The notes beneath the pieces were generated by a model that saw only the letters and a list, made by a program, of their open reading frames with translations, searched no databases and was not told the origin of the DNA. A stretch of DNA of 32,883 nucleotides from Pseudorhodobacter antarcticus. Its GTDB lineage: Bacteria; Pseudomonadota; Alphaproteobacteria; Rhodobacterales; Rhodobacteraceae. This document shows, in pieces, positions 23,284 to 30,946 of the stretch. The DNA lies in NCBI GenBank assembly GCA_945871285.1, contig CAMBWO010000010.1, positions 1-32,883 on the forward strand, written 5' to 3'. A program made the position numbers and the translations under genes. Position 1 is the first letter of the stretch. Every line of letters starts with the position of its first letter.

Positions 23284-24738
23284 TCAATGCGCGCCGTGGC
23301 CCTCCGGTTCAGTCATGCGGAACGGCAGGTCGATCGACTTGCCATTGGCGTGCAGGACAAGTCGTGCGTCGAACTCATGCGGCTCGGCCGGGGCGTCCAT
23401 GCTTTGCATGCGGTGGTGATCGCCGGGTTGCGGCATCAGAAACAACGTCTCAGGTCCGGTGGGCCGGTCGATGACGACCATGGCGGTCAGCGCTTCGGCA
23501 TGCTGGTCAATCGTCAGCCGCATCCGTTCGCCCTGCGGTGTGTCCACGATTTCCAGCACACCATCTGCCAGATCGCAGGTTACGATGAAGGGGTCGGGGG
23601 CATGATGGTGGCTATGATCATCGAATTCGGAGACGTCATGATGTCCATTTTCCGCCCCGTGCGGATGGGCATGACCGTGGGGATGGACCTGTGGCCCGTG
23701 ATGAGGGTGGTCGTGCCCGTGCGACTTGGCCGGAACCTCTACGGCGGTAGGCACCTCGATCCGGATGCTGACCTGCGCCAGCACCGGAAGGTGGCCAAAG
23801 AGTTCAGCCTTCATCGCCGACACGATGGTCTGTGCCTGCGCCACCGTCACCGTCTCGTCCAAATGGACCGACAGTTCGGCATGCAGCTTGTGCCCCAGCC
23901 AGCGCGCCTGCACCCCATGCACCCCGATCACGCCGGAGACATGTTCGGCGGCGTGGTCGATCTCGTCCAAGATGTCCGGCTCTACCCCATCGAGCATGCG
24001 CGTTAGCACGGCACGGGCCGATTGCCAGACGATGCCGAAGATGGCGAGTGTGATCAGCAGGCCAACGATCGGATCTGCGAGCGGGAAACCCGCCCAAACG
24101 CCGATCGCCCCTAGGACCACGGCAAGGCTGGTGAACCCGTCGGTGCGGGCATGGTAGCCATCGGCGATCAGGGCGGCGCTGCTGATCTCCCGCCCGACAC
24201 GAATGCGGAACACCGCCACCACCTCGTTTCCGACAAAGCCGATCAGCCCCGCGATAAAAACCCATCCAAGATGCGAAATCGGTTCCGGATTGATCAGACG
24301 GTTGATCGACTGATAGCCGGCGACCAACGCCGAAAACAAGATGATGGCGACAATGAACAGGCCTGCGAGATCCTCGACCCGGCCAAGGCCGTAAGTGAAT
24401 GTGCGCGACGGCTTGCGACGCGCCAGCAAGAACGCGACCCAGAGCGGAATGGCCGTGACCGCATCGCCAATGTTGTGGATCGTGTCGGCCAACAGCGCCA
24501 CGCTGCCCGACAAGAACACGATGACAAGTTGCGCCGCCGCCGTCAGGGCCAGCAACACGAAAGACCATTTGATCGCCCAGATCCCGCGCGACGTAGTCGC
24601 AATCATCGGGTCGATGACGCCATGAGTATGCCCATGCCCACCTTCGCCATGGTCATGACCATGAGCGCCGTGACCGTGCTCACCGAGGCCGTGCCCGTTC
24701 TTGCCAAAGCCGAACCAGTTCAGGATTGCATCACGCAT
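23284..24738 (-). CDS. dmeF: CDF-family Co/Ni exporter (DmeF-like) with extra C-terminal domain
   Basis: The 484-residue protein starts with a His-rich tail (GLGEHGHGAHGHDHGEGGHG), then six helices with CDF metal sites LADTIHNIGDAV and IADGYHARTDGFTS, and the usual cytoplasmic domain. It then has a second His-rich linker (about 340-383) and about 100 additional residues (384-484, FIVTCDLADGVLEIVDTPQG onward) not found in standard DmeF proteins of about 320 residues. This tail is beta-like and ends in HGAH. DmeF exports Co and Ni from the cytoplasm. It follows dmeR by seven bases. Confidence 0.88.
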   Translation of the reverse strand: MRDAILNWFGFGKNGHGLGEHGHGAHGHDHGEGGHGHTHGVIDPMIATTSRGIWAIKWSFVLLALTAAAQLVIVFLSGSVALLADTIHNIGDAVTAIPLWVAFLLARRKPSRTFTYGLGRVEDLAGLFIVAIILFSALVAGYQSINRLINPEPISHLGWVFIAGLIGFVGNEVVAVFRIRVGREISSAALIADGYHARTDGFTSLAVVLGAIGVWAGFPLADPIVGLLITLAIFGIVWQSARAVLTRMLDGVEPDILDEIDHAAEHVSGVIGVHGVQARWLGHKLHAELSVHLDETVTVAQAQTIVSAMKAELFGHLPVLAQVSIRIEVPTAVEVPAKSHGHDHPHHGPQVHPHGHAHPHGAENGHHDVSEFDDHSHHHAPDPFIVTCDLADGVLEIVDTPQGERMRLTIDQHAEALTAMVVIDRPTGPETLFLMPQPGDHHRMQSMDAPAEPHEFDARLVLHANGKSIDLPFRMTEPEGHGAH

Positions 24739-24745
24739 TTTGGCC

Positions 24746-25024
24746 TCACAGATACTTGGTGATCAGCTTGAATTCTTCGACCTGAGCCCGCTGATCGCGC
24801 GGCAAGGGGCCGGTGATATCTTCCAGACAGTGGTCGATATGATCGTGGATCAGCGCCTTCTTGGCCTGCGCGACCGCCTTTTCGACGGCCTGAAGTTGCT
24901 GGGCCACGTCGAGGCAGGGCCTCCCGGCCTCCAGCATCTCGATGATGGACCGCAGGTGACCATCCACCCTTTTGAGGCGGTTGATGATGTCCGGGTGCGA
25001 GCTGTGCGACGCTGTGTCTGTCAT
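24746..25024 (-). CDS. dmeR: DmeR/RcnR-type Co/Ni-responsive repressor
   Basis: The 92-residue all-helical protein belongs to the CsoR/RcnR family: HPDIINRLKRVDGHLRSIIE, C37 (GRPCLDV), and histidines H60, H62 and H65 (LIHDHIDHC). A cysteine plus histidines on helix 2 is the Ni/Co pattern of RcnR and DmeR and not the Cu pattern (Cys-His-Cys) of CsoR. Apo-protein should repress its own operon, dmeR-dmeF-nreB-yqaA. The matching GC-tract operator lies just upstream. Confidence 0.9.
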   Translation of the reverse strand: MTDTASHSSHPDIINRLKRVDGHLRSIIEMLEAGRPCLDVAQQLQAVEKAVAQAKKALIHDHIDHCLEDITGPLPRDQRAQVEEFKLITKYL

Positions 25025-25031
25025 AAGGCAT

Positions 25032-25060
25032 ACCTATCCCCCTGGAGGGGATATAATCAA
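25032..25060 (-). promoter_or_regulatory. dmeR promoter with embedded DmeR/RcnR-type operator
   Basis: TATCCCC-5-GGGGATA is a perfect 7-bp inverted repeat (25035-25053) with the G/C tracts typical of RcnR/CsoR operators. On the minus strand it fills the 17-base spacer between TTGATT and ATAGGT, ideal for repression. On the plus strand the right arm runs into TATAAT (25052-25057), a perfect -10 hexamer, though no good -35 accompanies it, so the same operator may also control the rightward HupE operon. Confidence 0.78.
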
Positions 25061-25083
25061 GGGGCTTTTTGCTGCCATTGACC

Positions 25084-25130
25084 GGCCTGCTGAGCGGCTC
25101 CGGCGTGTTCCGGCCGTCGCTCAGCAGGTC
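25084..25130 (+). ncRNA. Stable hairpin in the leader of the HupE operon (function unknown)
   Basis: CCTGCTGAGCG (25086-25096) pairs perfectly with CGCTCAGCAGG (25118-25128), and one more G-C pair forms outside a wobble. The 21-base interior contains CCGG repeated, which could pair further. It is not followed by a T-run, so it is not a simple terminator. It lies between the TATAAT at 25052 and the first gene of the operon at 25248, so it would be in the 5' untranslated RNA. No known riboswitch class is recognised. Confidence 0.45.
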
Positions 25131-25247
25131 GGGGTTGCTCTGGCCGATGTATTGGGTTACGTCTTTCCGATGGGATCTTCGGATCGAAGAATTGGCTTTA
25201 TCGGTGCGCAGAGACACCGGGTGGCACAGAGGCGGCAGGCAGTGGCA

Positions 25248-25598
25248 ATGCAGTGGATCACTTGCGCAGTGCGGCGGGCTTTGGCCTTCGCCGTGATGTT
25301 CGCGCTGATCCTTGCACCGGTCATCATCGCCGCCACGCATGGACCGGGCTTGCCGACGAATAGTGCCTTGTCGGCCGAGAATATTTTGCACGGGCATTCG
25401 CATGACGTGCCCAAGCCGGGACAATCTGGCATTGCCCATGACGCAACAGATCACGAGCATCAGACGCAACTGATTCTGACGCAAGGCAGTGACGCGGTGA
25501 TTCCGTTTGGCGCATTGCGCCTCGGCATGTCTGAGGTTCTGGCTAGCAGTTTGCCGCCGTCTGGGCTTAGGCGACCACCGAAGACCCTGTCAGTTTGA
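25248..25598 (+). CDS. Small exported His-rich protein upstream of HupE-like permease
   Basis: The 116-residue protein has an N-terminal hydrophobic signal (ALAFAVMFALILAPVIIAA), a His-rich stretch (HGHSHDVPKPGQSGIAHDAT, DHEHQT) and a C-terminus ASSLPPSGLRRPPKTLSV. Such His clusters suggest Ni, Co or Zn binding in the periplasm. I do not recognise a named family. The ATG at 25248 is chosen because the signal peptide begins there; the ORF stays open upstream to 24972, but that part overlaps dmeR and the promoter. The next gene starts 56 bases downstream. Its tail resembles that of the Met-rich protein at 3377. Confidence 0.65.
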   Translation: MQWITCAVRRALAFAVMFALILAPVIIAATHGPGLPTNSALSAENILHGHSHDVPKPGQSGIAHDATDHEHQTQLILTQGSDAVIPFGALRLGMSEVLASSLPPSGLRRPPKTLSV

Positions 25599-25654
25599 GC
25601 GGGCTACCGGTTTGACCCGGTGCCTTTCCCTGACACAATCAATCGGAACTCTAT

Positions 25655-26377
25655 ATGATTTATCAAACACCTCCATGGCGGGGGGCTTGTCGCATTGCGC
25701 TACCATGGGCTCTCGCGATCATCACACTTTTGCTGCTGACCGCTCAAGGAGCACTGGCCCACGGCGTGACACTAGGCGACAAGGGCTATATTCAGGAAGT
25801 CACCGGGGTGAAGATCATCCCGTTTCTCTACCTTGGTGCCAAGCACATGGTCACGGGCTATGACCACCTGCTGTTTCTGTTTGGTGTGATTTTCTTCCTT
25901 TATGGAATGAAGCAGATCGGCACCTACGTGACGTTGTTCGCCATTGGCCATTCAACCACGATGCTGGCCGGGGTCTGGTTCAACTTCGGCATCAACAGCT
26001 ACATCATCGACGCCATCATCGGCTTTTCGGTGGTCTACAAGGCACTCGATAACCTCGGAGCATTTCGCGCCTGGTTCGGTGTTCAGCCAAATACCAAAGT
26101 AGCGACGCTGATCTTTGGATTTCTGCACGGTTTCGGCCTTTCCTCGAAAATCCTTGACTATGGCATTTCACCCGATGGGCTTTTGCCGAACCTGCTCGCG
26201 TTCAACGTAGGCGTCGAGATCGGCCAACTTTTGGCACTGGCAGCCATTTTGCTGGTGATGACCAGGTGGCGGGCCACACCGTCTTTCGCGCGGCAGGCCT
26301 ATGCCGCAAACGTCCTGATGATGACCGCAGGCTTTGCGCTGATGGGCTACCAGCTCGTCGGGCTGGCCGTCGCATGA
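25655..26377 (+). CDS. HupE/UreJ-family metal permease
   Basis: The 240-residue protein has an N-terminal signal-like helix ending ALAHG, then six or seven helices with HMVTGYDHLLFLFGVIFF, IGHSTTMLAGV and FGFLHGFGLSSKIL. These histidine-bearing motifs identify the HupE/UreJ family of Ni/Co secondary permeases (the longer HupE/UreJ_2 type). Whether it imports metal or has another role in this efflux-rich context is unclear. The mature N-terminus starting with His is a typical HupE metal-site feature. It lies 17 bases upstream of the anchor-protein gene. Confidence 0.85.
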   Translation: MIYQTPPWRGACRIALPWALAIITLLLLTAQGALAHGVTLGDKGYIQEVTGVKIIPFLYLGAKHMVTGYDHLLFLFGVIFFLYGMKQIGTYVTLFAIGHSTTMLAGVWFNFGINSYIIDAIIGFSVVYKALDNLGAFRAWFGVQPNTKVATLIFGFLHGFGLSSKILDYGISPDGLLPNLLAFNVGVEIGQLLALAAILLVMTRWRATPSFARQAYAANVLMMTAGFALMGYQLVGLAVA

Positions 26378-26394
26378 GAAACGGAGACAACGAC

Positions 26395-27273
26395 ATGCAA
26401 CAACGATTCGAAATTCACAAAGCACCTGTTCCCCCCTTGCGAGCCGAGCCGCGTTCCGCCGGACCCTCCGGTGGTGGCGGCCCTGTTCAGGGGGTCGATG
26501 TCACATCTGGTGGCCTGATCCGTAGCACGTTGATGGCTGGCGGAGCAGCATTAGCGATCCTGACATTCTTCTGGCTTCCAGCGGAGTACGGGATCGACCC
26601 AACAGGCGTTGGCGGGTTGACGGGCCTGACCGAAATGGGTGCGATCAAGCAGCAGCTGGCCGGCGAGGCGGCAGCGCAAGACGCGGCAGCAGCTGCAGAA
26701 CCAGCGGCAGTCGTCGGGTCAGCAACTGCACCGGGCGAAGTTACGTCGCGCCTTGACCGGATCGACGCTCAGCTTCGCCAGATCGCCACCGTTATCGGTG
26801 CCGATGTGGCGGTCATCTCGCCAACACCTGATGTCGCAGCGCTAATGGTGCCTGGACCTGCATTGGCACCTTCACCCGAAGCGGTTGCGGAACCAGACCC
26901 AGCGGTGCCCGAGATCGCCGAACCCGCAGAGCCGGAAGTTGTCGCAGCCGTGCCCGCTTGGCGAGACGAAATGGTGTTCACACTTGCACCGACCGAGGCC
27001 AAGGAAATCAAGCTGGTGATGGCAGCCGGCGACGTTGCCACCTTTGAATGGGTCTCGGAAGGTGGGGGTGTGAACTACACGCAACATGGGGACGACGGCG
27101 GCGCGAATGAGGTCCGCTTCGAAGACGGGCGCGCCGCGCCAGGACAGGAAGGCACGATGACAGCCCCCTTCACGGGCAAGCACGGCTGGTTCTGGCGCAA
27201 TCGTGGCGATGCTCCCATCACGGTCACTTTGCGCACGGGCGGTGCATATTCCCAGATGGTTGAAGTCGAGTAG
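26395..27273 (+). CDS. Membrane-anchored periplasmic protein partner of HupE-like permease
   Basis: The 292-residue protein has a short proline-rich cytoplasmic N-terminus, one membrane helix (about 46-62, STLMAGGAALAILTFFWLPA), an Ala/Glu/Pro-rich low-complexity stalk (about 85-185) and a C-terminal beta-like domain with EAKEIKLVMAAGDVATFEWV and FTGKHGWFWRNRGDAPITVT. Proteins of this build, annotated only as transmembrane anchor proteins, recur next to HupE/UreJ genes; function is unknown. The start at 26395 is chosen for GGAGA upstream; the ORF-track start at 26266 lies inside the HupE gene. The W/G-rich C-terminal domain may bind a ligand or the permease. Confidence 0.72.
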   Translation: MQQRFEIHKAPVPPLRAEPRSAGPSGGGGPVQGVDVTSGGLIRSTLMAGGAALAILTFFWLPAEYGIDPTGVGGLTGLTEMGAIKQQLAGEAAAQDAAAAAEPAAVVGSATAPGEVTSRLDRIDAQLRQIATVIGADVAVISPTPDVAALMVPGPALAPSPEAVAEPDPAVPEIAEPAEPEVVAAVPAWRDEMVFTLAPTEAKEIKLVMAAGDVATFEWVSEGGGVNYTQHGDDGGANEVRFEDGRAAPGQEGTMTAPFTGKHGWFWRNRGDAPITVTLRTGGAYSQMVEVE

Positions 27274-27274
27274 T

Positions 27275-27304
27275 AAAGCCGAGCTGTTAGAAAAGCCGAG
27301 CTGT
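27275..27304 (+). repeat. Tandem 13-bp direct repeat before the terminator
   Basis: AAAGCCGAGCTGT occurs at 27275-27287 and 27292-27304, a 17-bp period, immediately after the stop codon at 27273. It looks like a slippage duplication in the 3' untranslated region; no role can be inferred. Confidence 0.7.
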
Positions 27305-27305
27305 C

Positions 27306-27335
27306 GGGGCCGCACGAAATTTGCGGCCCCAGTTT
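27306..27335 (+). terminator. Hairpin terminator between convergent operons
   Basis: GGGGCCGCA pairs perfectly with TGCGGCCCC around a 7-base loop, followed by AGTTT on the plus strand. It separates the HupE operon from the oppositely oriented GntR gene. The T-tract is short and present on one side only, so efficiency is uncertain. Confidence 0.6.
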
Positions 27336-28071
27336 AGCTGAGACCTTGTTTTGGTCCAAACCGGGCAGTCAAGTCGAAGGCATCGCCGCGAAACACTTGG
27401 CGGGCAATCGTCAGGGTTTCATCACCACGCCAAGTGCGACGTTCCACCAGCAGGCAAGGAGCGCCGACACCCACCTCCAGAGTGCGCGCAGTCAAAGCGT
27501 CTGCCGCGATGGCTGCGATGCGATGCTCAGCTTCCGTCCAAGGGACATGCGCCACCAGCCAGGGGCCGGGTGGTTGATTGTGGAAATCAGCAGCCGCGGC
27601 ATCCGAGACGGCATCGAGAAAGATATGGCGGTCCTCGATCAGCACCGGGCTGCCATCGGCCAGATGAACGGACCTGATGAATCTGCTCTGCCCAAGATGG
27701 TGCCCTTCGGCCCCCAGATGCACGCAGCAGGGCGGACGCATCTCATCGAGCAGCGGACGATAGCCGTAACGCGCACCACGCGCTTCGATATTGGCGCGGA
27801 TGTCGGGAATGGTCAGAACCGCCGCATGCATCCGGGGACGGGAGACCACGGTTCCGGCGCGGCGGTTTCGGCTGATCAGACCGGTGGCCGCCAGCGAAGC
27901 CATGGCTTTGTTTACCGTCATCCGTGAACAACCGTACCGGGCCATCAGTTCTGTCTCGGTCGGCAGGCGGTCCCCGGGCTTCCATTCGCCCGATAGAATA
28001 CGCGCCTCGACGTCCGCCCGGATGCGGGCGTGCAAGGTCGCAGGACGGGTGTCAGGGGCGTGATCGTGCAT
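27334..28071 (-). CDS. GntR-family regulator of the HutC subfamily (UTRA domain)
   Basis: The 245-residue protein has an N-terminal GntR winged helix (RIRADVEARILSGEWKPGDR, CSRMTVNKAMASLAATGLIS) and a C-terminal UTRA ligand-binding domain (about 90-240, with LIEDRHIFLD and TARTLEVGVGAPCLLVERRT). The sequence resembles histidine-utilisation repressors (HutC). It begins three bases after the last ABC ATPase gene, so it is co-transcribed with the importer and probably regulates it. A histidine- or urocanate-like effector is suggested by the subfamily, but no hut genes are present. Confidence 0.85.
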   Translation of the reverse strand: MHDHAPDTRPATLHARIRADVEARILSGEWKPGDRLPTETELMARYGCSRMTVNKAMASLAATGLISRNRRAGTVVSRPRMHAAVLTIPDIRANIEARGARYGYRPLLDEMRPPCCVHLGAEGHHLGQSRFIRSVHLADGSPVLIEDRHIFLDAVSDAAAADFHNQPPGPWLVAHVPWTEAEHRIAAIAADALTARTLEVGVGAPCLLVERRTWRGDETLTIARQVFRGDAFDLTARFGPKQGLS

Positions 28072-28074
28072 GGA

Positions 28075-29046
28075 TCAGATCATGGCATGAGCATCAGCAT
28101 CTGCAAGGTGGCACGCGGCGGCACCGCCATGGGCCACGGCGCGCAGGACCGGTTCGGCCTCCCGGCAGCGGGGTTCGACCACCGGACATCGGGTGGAAAA
28201 CCGGCATCCGGGGGGTGGGTTTCGCGGGGACGGCGGGTCACCGGCCAACAGGATGCGCGGACGGGTGGCCTCGGTCACCGGATTGGGAGAGGGCACGGCG
28301 GACAAGAGCGCCTGACTGTAGGGATGGGCGGGGTCGGAGAAGACAGCCTTTGCTTCCCCTTCTTCCGCCACGCGACCCAGATACATCACGGTGACTGATG
28401 AGCAGACCTCACGCACAATTGCCAAGTCGTGGGCCACGATCACTATGGTCAGGCCAAGCTGTGCTTGCAGCCGCGCGAACAGGTTGACGATCTGCGCCCG
28501 GACCGAGACGTCCAGCGCCGAAAGCGGTTCATCGCAGATCAGGAGTTGCGGCGACAGCGCTAGCGCACGGGCGATAGAGACGCGCTGCCTCTGCCCGCCC
28601 GACAATGAGCGTGGCAGGCGGTCAAGCACGGTTTCCGGTAACGCCACAAGATCGAGCAGCTCCTGCACCCGGGCACGGCGGGCTTTCCCGTCGCCGATCC
28701 CATGAATCTGCAAAGGCTCCTCCAGCGTCTGGCCGACAGTCTGGCGACGGCTCATGCTGCCCAGTGGGTCCTGGAAAATGAACTGCACGGTGCGAGCAAA
28801 GCCCTTGCGGTCGGCCTTCGCCCAGTCTGTGCGGTCGCGGCCAAAGATGGAAACCTGGCCCACGGTCGCGCTTTGAAGCCCGATCAGGGCGCGGGCAAGC
28901 GTGGTTTTGCCACAGCCGCTCTCGCCCACGATGCCGTGGAACGCGCCTTGTGCGACGGTCAGGTCCACCCCATCAACAGCGCGAACAAGGCCAGCGGCGG
29001 TCTGGAAATGGACTTTTAGGCCCTTGGCAACGATGGCATCAGACAT
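28075..29046 (-). CDS. ABC importer ATPase, OppF/DppF/NikE-like
   Basis: The 323-residue protein has Walker A GESGCGKTTLARAL, Q-loop FIFQDPLGSMS, signature LSGGQRQRVSIARAL, Walker B LLICDEPLSALDVS and the C-terminal oligopeptide-transporter extension with CRFSTRCP and a further cysteine (EPRCREAEP), which in this family may hold an Fe-S cluster. It powers uptake with the partner ATPase, whose gene it overlaps by eight bases. Confidence 0.93.
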   Translation of the reverse strand: MSDAIVAKGLKVHFQTAAGLVRAVDGVDLTVAQGAFHGIVGESGCGKTTLARALIGLQSATVGQVSIFGRDRTDWAKADRKGFARTVQFIFQDPLGSMSRRQTVGQTLEEPLQIHGIGDGKARRARVQELLDLVALPETVLDRLPRSLSGGQRQRVSIARALALSPQLLICDEPLSALDVSVRAQIVNLFARLQAQLGLTIVIVAHDLAIVREVCSSVTVMYLGRVAEEGEAKAVFSDPAHPYSQALLSAVPSPNPVTEATRPRILLAGDPPSPRNPPPGCRFSTRCPVVEPRCREAEPVLRAVAHGGAAACHLADADAHAMI

Positions 29047-30046
29047 GGATTACGATCCCCTCGGCGGCGATGACAACGGGACAGGCAACGCGGTGTGGCA
29101 CGGTGCCATTGCCCACCTTAACCAGCGGCGGGCGGTGGGTCCGGCACTGCGGCTGCACCAGTTCGCAACGGTCGGCAAAGCGGCAACCGGGTTCCAACTG
29201 CGCCTGATTGGGCGGAATGCCGGGGATCTCCTTCGTGCCCGTCGCGTTCTCGCTGCGGAAGTCGGGGACCGAGGCGAGAAGCCCGCGCGTGTAGGGATGT
29301 ACCGGCGCGGTCAGCACATCGATTGCGCTGCCTTCCTCGGCCACCTGGCCTGCGTAGAGCACCGCCACCCGGTCAGCCAGCACCGACACCGCACCTATAT
29401 CATGGGTGATCAGGATCACCGCAATGCCGTCCTCCTTCTGAATCTGGCGGATAAGGGCAAGGATCTGTGCCTGCACCGTGGCATCCAGCGCCGTCGTCGG
29501 TTCATCCGCAATCAGCACGCGGGGCCGCGCCGCCAAGGCCAACGCGATCATTGCGCGCTGCAGCATGCCGCCGGACAATTCATGCGGGTAGCGGTCATAG
29601 CGGTCTTCGGGGTCAGGGATGCCGGACCGTGCCAGTAGAGAGACGGCCTCCTTGCACGCCTCCGCCGCCGACAGCCCGGCAAAGCGGCGCGCTTGTTCGG
29701 CCAATTGTGGGCCTATCTTCAGCATCGGGTTCAGGGCCGACATCGGGTCTTGGAAGATCACCCCAAAAAACCCGCCGCGCAGGCGCGACAGTTCAGCGGG
29801 CGACATCGCCAGAATATCCTTACCATCCGCCCGCGCAGTGCCGCGCAGGTCCACCGCCACGCCTTCAGGCAGCAGGCCAAGCGGGCCTAGCGTCATCACC
29901 GTCTTGCCGGACCCGGACTCGCCCACAATCGCCAGCGTCTCGCCTGGGGCCACATGGAACCCGGCCCCATCCACCGCACGGACGGAAACGGTGGGCGTGT
30001 AGAGGTCAATCACCAACCCCTCAACTTGATAGATGGGGGCGGTCAT
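29039..30046 (-). CDS. ABC importer ATPase, OppD/DppD/NikD-like
   Basis: The 335-residue protein has Walker [18 protein letters not shown]-loop [11 protein letters not shown], signature [15 protein letters not shown], Walker [16 protein letters not shown] and the oligopeptide-type C-terminus with [17 protein letters not shown]. The ORF-track entry begins at 30532, but the true start is the ATG at 30046 with GGAGG just upstream and an ATGA overlap with the permease gene. Confidence 0.92.
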   Translation of the reverse strand: MTAPIYQVEGLVIDLYTPTVSVRAVDGAGFHVAPGETLAIVGESGSGKTVMTLGPLGLLPEGVAVDLRGTARADGKDILAMSPAELSRLRGGFFGVIFQDPMSALNPMLKIGPQLAEQARRFAGLSAAEACKEAVSLLARSGIPDPEDRYDRYPHELSGGMLQRAMIALALAARPRVLIADEPTTALDATVQAQILALIRQIQKEDGIAVILITHDIGAVSVLADRVAVLYAGQVAEEGSAIDVLTAPVHPYTRGLLASVPDFRSENATGTKEIPGIPPNQAQLEPGCRFADRCELVQPQCRTHRPPLVKVGNGTVPHRVACPVVIAAEGIVIHV

Positions 30047-30936
30047 GCCTCCACCACCTTCCGGGCCACTTCTTCCGCCGCACGCGCCGCTTTCTTGCGT
30101 GACAGCAACCGGCCCCGCACCGCACGGGGAACCTTTTGCAATGCAAACGCCTCGCCCAGAAGGTTGAAACTGACCACCACGGCGGTCAGGGCAAGGCCGG
30201 GGATGATTACCAAGGCCGCGTTCTCCTCGATGTAGGACATGCCATCGACCAGCATCTGGCCCCATTCCGGGGTGGGCGGGGCGACGCCAAGGCCAAGGAA
30301 CGACAGCGTGGCAATCGCCAGCACCAGCGCACCCGCATCGGCCGACGCATAGACCACCACCAGCCCCAGAACATGCGGAAGGATGTGGCGGGTGAATATC
30401 CAGATGTGCGAGGCACCCATCACCCGAGCCGCCTCGATATACGGCTGCTGCAATTCGGCCACCACCACGGCGCGACTCATGCGGGCATAATTCGCCCACC
30501 AGGCCATAGTCAGGGCGACGATCATCTTCCAATAGTCAGACATCCAGTCGAAATTCGCGCCGGAAAACACCCCCATCAGCGCCAGCGCAATCACCAGCGA
30601 CGGCAGTGCCAAGGCAATGTCGATCACCGAGATCAGCACGAGTTCGGTCTTGCCGCCGACATAGCCCGCGAAAGATCCGATCACGACGCCGATCGCCAGC
30701 GCCGCGACCAGAACGAACACCATCGCCACTAAGGATGTGCGCGCGCCGCCGATGATCCGGCTGAACATGTCGCGGCCAAGGTAATCGGTGCCCAGCCAAT
30801 GCGCCCAGCCCGGCCCCTCCAGCAGCGCGGCATAGTCCTGCGCAGCCGGGTCATGCGTCATCAGCCACGGCGAGAAAATGCCGATCAGCACGAAGATGAA
30901 TGCGGGGGCAAGAATCGCCCAAGGCCAGTTTTTCAT
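30043..30936 (-). CDS. ABC importer permease, OppC/DppC/NikC-like
   Basis: The 297-residue permease has an N-terminal helix, the conserved HWLGTDYLGRDMFSRIIGGA loop and the EAA-type motif EAARVMGASHIWIFTRHILP. It has five or six helices and a long basic C-terminal tail (RAVRGRLLSRKKAARAAEEV). It pairs with the permease encoded ten bases upstream. Confidence 0.92.
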   Translation of the reverse strand: MKNWPWAILAPAFIFVLIGIFSPWLMTHDPAAQDYAALLEGPGWAHWLGTDYLGRDMFSRIIGGARTSLVAMVFVLVAALAIGVVIGSFAGYVGGKTELVLISVIDIALALPSLVIALALMGVFSGANFDWMSDYWKMIVALTMAWWANYARMSRAVVVAELQQPYIEAARVMGASHIWIFTRHILPHVLGLVVVYASADAGALVLAIATLSFLGLGVAPPTPEWGQMLVDGMSYIEENAALVIIPGLALTAVVVSFNLLGEAFALQKVPRAVRGRLLSRKKAARAAEEVARKVVEA

Positions 30937-30946
30937 GCTTTGCCCC

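Noticed and set aside
25069-25247. Upstream open frame continuing into the His-rich protein at 25248
   Set aside because: The frame overlaps the promoter and the hairpin, and the residues before the signal peptide are Arg/Ala-rich without similarity; probably untranslated leader.
30047-30532. N-terminal extension of the OppD-like ATPase in the ORF track
   Set aside because: The extension is antisense-like, low-complexity sequence overlapping the permease gene; the ATG at 30046 has a GGAGG and begins at the conserved start of the family.
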